Of a DNA stretch of 64,000 nt, positions 12,501 through 24,500 are shown in pieces. Position numbers and translations under genes: made by a program. This stretch comes from Lepidonotus clava. Taxonomy: Eukaryota > Annelida > Polychaeta > Phyllodocida > Polynoidae. The stretch covers positions 13,763,396-13,827,395 of the forward strand of contig OW387145.1 in assembly GCA_936440205.1 (NCBI GenBank). Direction: 5' to 3'. How positions within the stretch are numbered: the first letter of the stretch is position 1; each line of letters begins with the position of its first letter. The notes under the pieces were generated by a model, which saw only the letters and a list, made by a program, of their open reading frames with translations, made no database searches and had not been told where the DNA came from.

Positions 12501-15500
12501 ATGGCCCAATCACTGACGCAAGGAATATGTAAAGCTGCATCGACAGCTATTTGACCATGCATTCCCGGAAGGAGGCTATTGCTAACAAAATTATTTAACG
12601 TCGGGTGAATAGCACAAGGTCGTATCTGACATAGCTTAACCTATGTCAGATACGACCTTCTGCTATTCACGACCTTATGCTATTAACCCATAGTCCAACG
12701 TTTATCTGTTTATAAAAAAGACAGTGCCACTCACCCATGGCGAAGTCCTCGACGCCGTTCTCCATGTAGCCGTCGAAGGCGAACTCGTCCCTGAGCAGAC
12801 AAATGACCTTGGAGAGGCGCTGCTGGTGGCGGATGGTGTCCGAGTTGAGCAGCCGCTCCATGAGGGTCAGCTCCCCCGAACTCTTCATGTTGAGTCCACT
12901 CACCCCGCTGTCCTTGGACAGGGAGGGTGACGGGGGCGGCGATACGGCCACGTCCCCTAGCGGTGACCTCAGGTGGGCGTCCTCCTGACCCTGGTTTGTC
13001 CTGGCCCTGGTCCGGCCGGCGTCCCGGGGTCTCCGCACGTCGTCCTGGGGCAGGTCGAGATCTAAGTGGGGCTGGGACTTGGACAGGGGGTGGTGGGGGT
13101 GGTTACTACTGTTACTACTGTCCCGGTTAGAAGTTCTTTGTCTGTGTTGGTAGTTAATATTATGAGAGTTGGACTCCTCTAAATGGACGTCCTTCATTTT
13201 CACCTCCATGTGTCTGTAGTCCAGAGACGAGCCACTCTTGGCCCGCTTTAACCGAGTCCGCGCGTCCTCCGACCGGTGTGACCGGGAACGACTCGGCTTG
13301 TCCACCTTGTCGAGAATGTTCTCTTCCGAATTGGACTTTTTCAAGTTTGTCCCGGAGGAATAGGAATGTTTGTGTTCTTTGGCACGACTTCGGACGTTAT
13401 TGGTGGCGCGGGCAAGGTCATCTTTAAGATCACTCGTGGCCACCGTGTGCGACCTACCCCTGTGGTGACCGTCCTTGTCCCGCGACCTCGATTTGACCTT
13501 GTGACCTTGAGACGTCCTTGAGGAACTCGACGTGGATGACCTTGACCTTTGATGGTCTACGTTCTCCGCTTTGACCCTGGCTTTGAGTTCCTCCTCGGTG
13601 TGTTTGAGATACCGCCGCCGCTGTTCGCTCTCCCGGTGGATCTGATTGGCCATCTCCTGGGCCTCCGACACGCCCGAGGTATGGGCGGGGGCGTTGGGCG
13701 TGCTGTGGGCGTTGGGCGGGGGGTGGGCGGGGCCGCCCCCATACACAGGGGGGTGGACCACGGGCTGCTGTACCACCGCCTGTTGCTGCTGCTGCTGGGC
13801 CTGCTGCACACTGATGGGGATGAGCTGGAAGAGGCCGGTGCGGGGGTCGTGTTGGAGCTGCACCTGGAAGGGGAAGAGGCCTGCCCCCGCCGCCCCGCCC
13901 TGTCCTCCGGCCGCCTGACCGGGTATTTGACCAGGTAACTGACCACTGGGTAGGTGGCCAGGTGAGATCTGTCCATTCATCATGGGCTGCCCCTGCTGCC
14001 CCGCCCCGCCCTGGAGGAGGTGGGGGTGCTGCTGCTGCAGGTGGTGGGGGTGCAGGTTGTTGTGGTGCGGCAGGTGGGGGTGGTGGTGGTGGTTGGGCAG
14101 GTTACCACTGATCACCTGCTCCTGTAACATGGCGTCCTTCTCCACGTCTTGCGCTATGTTGAGCTGCGTGGGCCGCGTTTTGAGCAGGTTCTTCTTCAAC
14201 TCGCGCATCTTTTTGGCCACTTTGCGCTCCTTCTCCGCCCCATACACCTCCCCGGCCCTCAGCTGCGGTTTGCCCACCGCCTGCTGGCCGTTAGCACTGA
14301 CCACAATGGGACTGAAGTGGGTGGCCGTTGACTGGAAGGCGTTAGGCACGGTGTGCGGGGCGCCCGGCTGAAGGGGCCTCTGCTGGTGATTGTGGGCGGT
14401 GGCCATGAAGGCCGAGTTCTCCACCACATGTCTCTGGTTGCCAACCACCCGCCGTAGGTCGGCCATCAAGTCGGGGTTGTTCAGAAAGATGTCCCTTACA
14501 TCCACTATCTTTGGTCGAGACGACTGCAATTTTATATCATACGTTAACATGCAATGGGGGACAAACACGGCAAAATCAGGACTATCCAGTCAATTGTTAA
14601 GGGTAGGTGTGCAGGGCACTGAAACTGGGTAAAAACGTGCATTGCTCTTAATTTCTAATTTGTGCTTAATCTTAGAATGAGTTAGTGTACCTAATTGGTT
14701 CACTTAGAATATCTACTAGGGAAACGCTTATATTACATTAATAAAACACACAAATGGTAAGTTATTAATCTACGTCTTGCGCTCTTTTGTGAAAAGGTTT
14801 GTCGGTAGTGTTGCAGGTATATAGGCTATATGTACACCCTGCCATTGTCAAAAAACAAAATCAAAATTGAAAATTGACGTGGTGGATAGTAAAATTGTTT
14901 AGTCCTGTTACAAACCTTCCTAAGTTTCTTTGGTGGGTTTAGTATTTCATCCATCAACTTATCATGGAGTGACCGTACAACCGGCTTTTCGGCCAGCTGC
15001 CGCTCAGAAACCTGGAGGACAAATGGATTCTGTTTTACTCTGGAGGTCGAGTCCACAACATATCCGGTGTATCAGGAATTATCTAATTCATTGGGATTTT
15101 TGTATTGCTACAGAAAATGATACAAAATGATATAGTCATAACAGGCAGACACCTATAGTTGCCTCGGTTAAGAAACGAATATCTAAACTTTCATAGAAAA
15201 CAAAACTTCTTCCAGCAAATCATAATAAATTATTATTAACCTGAGGTTAATATATTATATTATGGGAACCTAAGGTTTTTTAATACGATATCACAAAGTC
15301 TACACACTATTAACTCATCTCGAATTATTTCATTCGGTTATATCTAAGTTTCCAAACATCCTGTCTTAATCATTTCTAATGTGCTTCGTGTGAAGTTAAT
15401 AATTGTAATGATATATGACAGACTATCCCCAAATAATTTTTTTGAGAACATCTTATTACGTTCACCCATCTGCTGCAATTACTTTAAGTTTGGTTCCTTA

Positions 15501-18500
15501 CGTTCGACTTGGCGCTGTTGTGCAACTCTAGCGGCCCAGACCATAACCGGGCCCACCCATGCCAAGCCGTATATCCCCAGTTCTCAATGGAAATCAGTGG
15601 CCATGGCAACCTTTACCCCACAAAATGGTTCTTTTGGCATATACCAGAGTAAAAATTCTTTCGGGTCATTACAGTATATATACTGCGTTGAACGGTATGT
15701 TTGACATATAGAACTAATAAAGTAGACAAAATCTACAAAACGTTAAGATAAATTTAGAACATTTAGCAATATATTATTTATGTAGTGATTTTATCTGGAA
15801 TTTACGTAAGGTAAGGTCTTCCTTGTCGATTTTGTCTTGGGCAGAGATTGATTAATGCTTTTTTTGTCCAACATAAAACCCGATTTTGTGAATTACCTTC
15901 TGATCGAGTGTACGTGTCATCCATATATGGCAATATGAATAGGTATTATGAGCCATAAATTATATTGGAAATTTCTCATTTCTAAAACATGCCTCCCATT
16001 CAATTTCGAATCATGATCTCATAATGAAAGACCAATTAAATACTGGCCAGATTCATGTCAAATAACGGACTTCCTCCCGTAGACCCTGTGTAGGGCAGGG
16101 GACGCCCTTTTTAGCATGTGAGCGGAATGTCAACCATGTCACATGTATTCACAAGGATGTAACATGCTGTCACGGGTCAGTGGTCACAGAAGGGGGCAGA
16201 TCAAAGGGTCAGTACAGGTAGGGTGTATATTCACCTGTAGTACTATCTTATCTGACGAGTATCTTATACCTCACACCTACTGAAACAGGATGGGGTGTGT
16301 AGTTCCCAAAGGGCCCGCTGTATGTCGCTGATTGCCTTTATGACAAACGGAGAACTTTTCATGAATGACGCACCTTTATGACGTCATCTCTTTTACGATT
16401 TCAAAGGATGACAAGTAGAATGAAATGGGAACGAACCATGGTAAATTGAATTTGTATACCACATATAGGAAGCATAATAGTGGGCTAACCTAGTGGTAAA
16501 TTGTGGTAAAACCAATATCGCAATATCTGTCTCTCTCTGCCCCACCCCCGGTCTGCCGCTGCCCGACAATATCAGGAAGGATGTGAAGTACCAAATACAA
16601 TAAATCTCTTTTCATATATAGCCAAATTGCTATTCCATAAATCAACGTGGCGATATATTGTCTAAGTTTGGAAAAATAAGATATACAATTGGTAGTGCAT
16701 GAAGGCCTATACCCAAATAGATTTGAATAATGTAATTGCAAAAACACAACATCAGACAAAATATGCCAAAATAGTCCGTAAAAAATCAAGCAAAACGTCA
16801 AGAAGAAGGCGGCCTGCTCTGCGGCGTACCGGTTTGAGCTGAGACTGGAGCTGGGCGGTGATCTTGATACAGTCGACGATCTGCGCCTGACGACTGGCCT
16901 GCTGACTTTTGACCACGTCGCCCAGGATGTCGCGCACTAAGGCCTGTCACACAACACGACACGCGGGGTACATTAGTCAACGGTGGGTTAGGGCACACTC
17001 ACACCAACACACAGCTGGCCTCCTCTTTACCATAACCAGACCTGGGGTCAGAGTTGTCAATTTACTAACAATTTGAAAGCTGATTATTACTGTTAAATTT
17101 TGAATGATAATGAAATTCAATCTTATTATGTGATGAGCTCCTCGCAATATCGAATTGATCGATAGAAAATTCATGGGTTCTAAGAGGAATCACACCTCAA
17201 TATCAGCTTTTTAATCTATCGAGTGGAAATTCTACCGTTCGAATATATGTTCGCTTTGCTTTATGTATCCCAAGTCTGGTTATTGAAAAGAGTAGAAGGA
17301 CTTCTTGAATGAGAAGGATAAACTTAAAGTGTAAGACTTAATGATAATAATAACAAGACTCGCATAACCACTTATGAAAAAACAAGTAAATTATGGAAGA
17401 ACTCTCAACCTCGAAAATAAGGCACGTAATATTGATAACACATAACTTGACTTGCACTAAAGTAATTGTATTGTGATGTATTTAACTGATATCACATCAA
17501 CAAAACAGTCAAAAATAAAATACTATATATTTTTACTGGCGCTTCATGAAAAGAACAACAATGATAATCAAATGAGCAAAACCATAAGTAAGATATTTTG
17601 ACACTTTTACAATGGGATATGACGTTATATGGTGGTACGTACATTGTCCTTGCCAAAAGCCTCTGCCTTCTGGGCGTCACTGTACAGGCCCTGGCAGATG
17701 AGCCGGGAGCTGACCTCGTGTTTCCGGTCGTATTCCGAGCATACCTGGATAACAAACTCTGATATGAAGACGCAGAACCGATCTATTTTTTCTAATCTGT
17801 AAGCTCTATCGACTACATCTTTCTTTTTTCAATATTAAGTTATAATTGATTATCTTTTAAATGTGCACTTAAGTTAATTCCTTTCTTTGTGGCACGTCAA
17901 CCTTAATGTCATAAAACTTATATTTAATTCCAATTATACACAACATAAATAACTATCACAATTGTTATTGCCTTTAGCCTGAGACATTGTGCGTGTGCAA
18001 ACTGGAACAAAAACAGTTATTGCTGAATGTCCCCGTGGTCTGTACTTGATTTATTCAACATTAATTACAATGAAAATGTTAAAAGATCTTTACCAATAGG
18101 CTAACACCAAAACTGACATCAGCATGCATAGACAGACACAATTGCCCTACATAGCAATCCGGCTCTAACTGTTCACCCGCCATTGAAATGGCAGGCAATG
18201 CTGAAGGCATAGGGCTTGGAATAAAAAAAAAAGAAAAAAGAAAATAGGCTTAAAGGTGGCTGACCTGGAGGACGTCGGTGACGGCGGGCCGCAGGTCCTG
18301 GTTATCCTGGGTCATAGAGATGAGCAGGTTCTCGAGCTGCTCACTCAGCGCCGGCTCCTGGTTCTGGGGCAGCTTGTAGTCGGCCGCCGACCACAGCATG
18401 GCAGCGATGCCGAACAGACACGTCTGGATTTAAGATAAATAAGGACAAACAGTAAAACTTGTGTTGCCGATGTGATTTATTAGGGAGGTGTTAAAAGAGA

Positions 18501-21500
18501 ATCTACTTTTTCTATTTTGCCCAATCTAAGTTGACAAAGTGGCGTCCATAACTGTCAACACCGCTAATCCTTTTGACTATCTCAAAACATAGCCCATGAT
18601 AGTACTTAGGCCCACTATTATCAAAATAAATGATCTCACAACTCTTAAATGACAAGGTACACAGTATAAGCCTTTGATGTAGATCTTCAATTGTACACTA
18701 CAAATATACTCTGTAATCATAAAGTGACAGGGGCAATTTGTTCAGAAGTTACAGATGCCCTGATAATTGAACACACGTCGCCTCCATCTGCTTTGAAGCA
18801 AATTTTCAAAACATTTTACATTTATGATTTTCTTTTAATCAAAGTTGGTTCTCCGTATAACATTACGGAGTTAAATAGGTCACTTTGTGAGGTATTTGGA
18901 AAACATAGTATGTATCTGAGAGAAAGTATGTATGGTTAAAACAACCACCGGCTAATTTGGTGAGATATTGCTTACTATTATGCACATGTTTTCCAATCAT
19001 CCTAAAAAGTTGTAATATCATATTATATAGCAATCGATTGACAGGTGGAATTGCCGATCAAATTTCCCAACATGATTGTATCCATTTCCTACCGATTCCT
19101 TATCGAATATCTACAAGTACAATGTAGAAATCAGAAGCCTACATTTACGGTGCATTTTCTATGCATTTTCAGCACTGGAATTGCGCCGAAAATGCACTGA
19201 AAAGGGAAAAGTTCCAAAGGCATTACCATAGAAATACCCAATATCAGTTTTGTTATGTGGAATACGGCCTTAAGACTTTGGCTCACCTTTTCCGTGACGA
19301 CCCCATGTTGCTGCAGCTCGGGGGCCAGGTAGACGACCTCCAGTTCGCGGTCGTCGGGCACCGACTGGTACCCCACCTCGCCCCCCTCCTCGATGAAGAC
19401 CGTCTCAAGCGACAGGTAGGCCGCTGCAACGGGAGAGACAAGGCTGTTAGAGTGATTGAAGTATACCACATTTTTGTTCCAAAGTTTATGTATATAGTAA
19501 GGCGTTATTTTTAACGCCAAGCGATCACCAAATATTAGTTATAACTATCTTAACCTCATATTCACACTAATTTGTGCAAGAAACAATGGTTTTAGAGCGG
19601 TTTCAGAAATCAAGCTTGTTCCGGTCACAAACAATGTAGTCCCAGTTTCTGTGCTCGGATGAAGCCTTATACAAGTGGTCCCTTACGCAAAGGTCCCTAG
19701 TTCGAGTCAAGGCCTGGTTTTATACTTGGTTATAAAAACAGGGATGTCTCAAGCAGGTTACCTCCAAGACAGTATTACACTCCCTCACACGCTACACGAT
19801 ATGATCTGCGATATTCACGGCGTCGCAGAGAAATCACACTTAGGCCTATTAGAGATCACATTCTTTACCACACATGTGTAAAATACTCCAAATTAGCCAT
19901 TTTTAGCAATTATTTCAATCCTGCATGCATATTTTCTGCAATATCATCATTCATCATCATATCCCGTCGATGTCATGCTCAAAGTCGTGTAATAGGGCCT
20001 TCAACCTTCAAAGGTGTGAGTGTGCATGAAGCTCCTCTATATGAGCTCTGCAGGTTCCCATTTCAATAATTGACAATTATTCTTAACCATTTACTTGAAT
20101 AATTAATTTACATATGGGATGATCAAAAGATATCGGTTTTGCAGAAGTGAGTGATTAAATTACGGGATTATGTATCATATTGGAATTTCGACAGCTTTTA
20201 TGAACTTGCTGCTCACCAAGTTCTATACAATATTTCCTATCCTTTTAACGGCCACTTTCAAAATCACAGACAAGATTTATGATTGCGAGTTACCTTTGAC
20301 AGGAAGACAAAAAACATGTGTTGCGAAAGAAGGGAGCGCATAATGTCTTTCATCGCAAGTTATTAGTTCCAGTCGTCAAACACATGGCGAGGAGAAACTT
20401 TAAGTTGAAACTACCTTTGTCTTTTTTGGAGCCTACGATAAGGTGCAAACTTTGTCGTTTAATGGATTCGCGTCACCTTGGGGGAACCTCCAATCGGACC
20501 AGTTGTGTTCAGTAGCGCTGGTCGTTTGTTAAGGGCCATACCCACTAGACGATTTTGACCAAGTCGGCCGACTGGTTGCTGCTAGAATCGGCCGATTCTG
20601 CCTGTAGAATCGGCCGATTTTCAGATCAAACATACACATTTCAATATACTGTACTGACAGGCGATCATAAGAATTGGTCGATCCTCCCTGTTGTCCATCG
20701 CCGATCGACGGTAAAATCGCCTAGTGGGTATGGGGCTTTAGCCATCTCGTATAAGAACAGCCATAAAGAAATATAAAAAGGGGACAAACTGAATAAAGCG
20801 TCTCTGACGGCCTGCTATGTGAGAGAGGTCATTTTCGATAAATTATATTTTGTCTGCCGGCTGATGTCAGGACGGGATAGCAATCAAACCCTGGGCAGGT
20901 CTTTGTCCAACATTGTACACACCTTTTCTTTTCCCATCAAGCATGACTTGGTCTTTAACCACTCGGCGTTAAATCTCGCCCTCCTGACGTCGTTTGGATG
21001 GTACGGGAACCTTTCAGAGAGCTCACTTAAAATGCCTGACATATCTGGCCACCTCATTTTGACACTTTCGGTCTTGAGAGGGTTAGCCATGATGAATAGT
21101 ATAAAATAGTTCACTTTCAAATGCAGAAAATTAACAACCACTATTTTCTTGGCATACTTTTGGAAATTGAATAAAAGGCAACGATTTACGTGTTGTCGGC
21201 CATTCCCATTCTTACCGTATGCTAGATGTGAGTTTTTCCATTCTCCCACTACCTGCTACACGTTTGCCTTACATCAGTGTAACCACAAACACAATATGAC
21301 TTTGTTTGTTAAAGGGCACCACTCGACCCTGTATTTAGACTAAAATTTACAATTTGTCACACAAATGAATATGTTTTTTTCGACCGCCTTTCGAAACGTC
21401 AATTCTGCGAATTACACATTCATTTGGTGGCTCATACGATTAAGGTTTTTACCAAGCGGGAAAAGGTGGAATTGAATGAGAAACCTCTGTAAATCTTGGA

Positions 21501-24500
21501 GATCCCTTTTGAATATTCAGGTATAGCCGCATCATTGTTGAGTAAACATTATACCCGACCGCTGTTTTCATACTGTCACGAAATGTTATCCCTATGCTAT
21601 ACGATGACACAAGGACTTTTATTGTCACAGACACTCACTGCATAAGCAGGTAGCTGACAAATGCAAAGATTACAAAAACTTAGACACATTATAACCTAGC
21701 CATTAAAACTTAATAGAAGCTTCCGCGATAACTTTAATTCAGGTCTTATATGAGTCCTGATACAAGAGAAACAGACAGACGTATACAACCGGGATACTTT
21801 AAAAACACTAGAAAACAGGAGAAGCAAAAAGTGTTCCTCGCGCTTTGCTCAAAAAGGTCTGACCAAAAAAGACCTGACTTGTCCTTAGTCTGGCTCTCAG
21901 CACTAGACTCGGGGCCTATCACCAGTGGACCCACCACTGTCTGCGTTACCTCTCCACACCTTTCCGTCTTCCCTCACGTGGGAAAGTTCTATTGTAGTTT
22001 CCAGCCACCCCTCGCACCATTACTAAAGGTTGTTCTTAGTGATTTTCTTTCCACTTACTTTTTAGTTAAAAAGCCAAAAATAAAACTACATTTCCCCCCT
22101 TTTTTCCGCACAGGAAAAGTCCCCCTCTCCTGGTCACGTCCCGCAGTGGCCGGGCTTAACATACGACGTCCTTTTTAGCCTACATACGCAGCCTTCATAG
22201 ACTGCATAAAAACCTCACGAAATACTTTGTTTGACCCCTAGCCGACCTTCAACGACGTTCACGACGCCGTGGGCATGTTGCCGAGGTTTGCCGAGTTGCC
22301 TTATAATTGAGTCAGAAATGGAAATAATAGGGGGAGGTTAAAATGACGTGAAACGTCATATGTAGACAATGAGGACCAGACGCCGAACATGACGGCCTGC
22401 TCCTCTAACTGGCGTGTCAGGCACACACGACCCGTTAGCTGCTTTGTCACAGAGACTCTATCCTGTAATCATATCTCCCTACCGACTCAGGGATGTAGGT
22501 GTGCAATTTGAAAGAGGCAACATTTATTGTACAAGAAAATAATGAGAACAAATCACCACAAAAGGGTATTGCACATTGCGAAAAGGGAAATTTCTTCTTC
22601 CTTTTAGGCTCAAGACAAGTTATGCATTTTCTGATTACGACTCAACGGATTATGACTCAGATACAGGCTTCCACAAGATCAAATATTACGGAAACCCGCT
22701 CAATGTATAGGCATTTCTCAAATAGATTTGTCGATTTACAAAAGGTAAATGAAGAAATCTTAAGCTCGACTTCAAAACAAATATTTATAAACAATGACAA
22801 TAATTAATGTGAACTGCGAGTTCCTCAATGTGAAACTGTTGACTGAGAGATCTTTAGTTACAGTGCGCCAAGACACTCTTCATTTCCTGATTGTATTGGC
22901 TGTAGGGACACCATTGGGGAAGGTGAAACTTGAAGGACTGACACACTCCATGGCTGGTACAATTCTATCTGTGGGGAATACTATGGGTGCTGTGTCAAAG
23001 TAGCATTAGTCTGGGTGTCAGTGTCTGTCACTGTCACAGACACAAAACAGCTCCCTGTCCATAGGCCTGGTGCCTCCTCTGTGGGGACACTATCAACAAA
23101 GGTCATCAGATCTTGATAACCTACAACCCATCCCAACATAACACCAAAACCTTTCCCATATCTAGGCAGTTGGTGGGACACAAATCTATCATTCACTGAG
23201 TTTTATATGCTTTTACTTTACCTAATATTGCAATTGCTATCCATTCTATTAAGGCCAAGCCGAGAAATACCAAAGAGGAATACCAGACTGTTTCATAGCT
23301 GGAATTCAGTTTTTTTATGTGGTGGGGAAGGCTGTAGGAAGCCCCTAGACACCAGGTAGCAGACAGGTGTGCTACAGGTGCCTGAACCTCCCAGTTCTTC
23401 CCACGACCTTTAACTGTTGACTGACTCCTGGGAAGACGAACCTCCCGCCTCCTGGCCCACTGATCAGACTGTCTCACCTATAGGCTGCCAACAGACAGGT
23501 CGGCTCCTTATTACTCCGGGGTAGAACAGCAGACCGAGAAAAAAGGGGGCATTCAATTGAAATAAAGTACCTTGGGAAACGTTAATGGAAAGTGAAATTA
23601 TATATATATGAATTGGTTGCAGTAGGAACAGATATGCAACGTTTTTTTTTTTTTTTTTTTATTTCTTAAACCACTTTCACATCAATGTGATCTTCCAAGT
23701 AGGTACATTATACAAAAATATATAATTCTAATAATTGTTAATTAAATAGCAATACATGTACAAATGTCACAACGTCAATATGTCATCTTTTCCCGAGTTC
23801 AGTACTCGGATGACCTAGTTCTCCGGCCTCTTTTCGAGAAGGCTTTTCTTAACTATGGAATAGCGATTACGTAGTAAAACTTTAAATGTAGTAACATTGT
23901 CAGATTTCTGGATGTGCTCCGGGAGCTGTGCCCACAGTGTAACTCCACGCCAATAGGGTGATCGCTTATAGGTTTCCGTAAGAGGGGTCTTTTGAGGGAA
24001 AACTATTTTATTTGCTTGTCTGGTGTTATGTACCTGGTTGGATATCACTAGATCCTGTAATTTACTACGTTTATAAATCAACTGGAGGAGCATAATTTCA
24101 CCACGTTTTGTCAAATAGTCAACATTACATAGAGCATGAAGCTCATCATTATGGATTGCAGTTGCCAGACGAATATTCTGACATTTTCGAAGAATACTAT
24201 TCTGAATTTTCTGTAGAGTATCAACCATGCCAGTAGGACCACATTCAAGAAGAAAGTTACAGAATTCAATACAGGGAAGAACTGCTTGTTTGTAGAAACG
24301 CAAGCGTATATCAACTGATATATAGCTTTTGATCTTATTAAGAATGTGCCCTTTTAGAGATAGAATACGCTGCATGTCCAAGAGGTGTTTTTCGAAACTT
24401 AACCTATTATCAATACAGACTCCCAAATATTTATAGTGCTCACAATGCTCAAGGAGCTCACCTCCAGCAGTAATTCCAATTGGCATTATTTTCTTTAACA

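Noticed and set aside
13549-14371. Plus-strand frames of 90-129 codons opposite exon g
   Set aside because: Antisense shadows of His-, Gln- and Gly-rich coding sequence (Trp/Gly/Cys-rich translations), with no family similarity.
12735-14523. DSGVSG in exon g as a beta-TrCP phosphodegron
   Set aside because: The second phospho-acceptor spacing does not match DSGxxS, and such short motifs are common in Ser-rich disorder.
19650-19730. tRNA-like B box (AGTTCGAGTC) near 19692
   Set aside because: No matching A box at the right distance and no cloverleaf could be drawn; at best a decayed SINE fragment.
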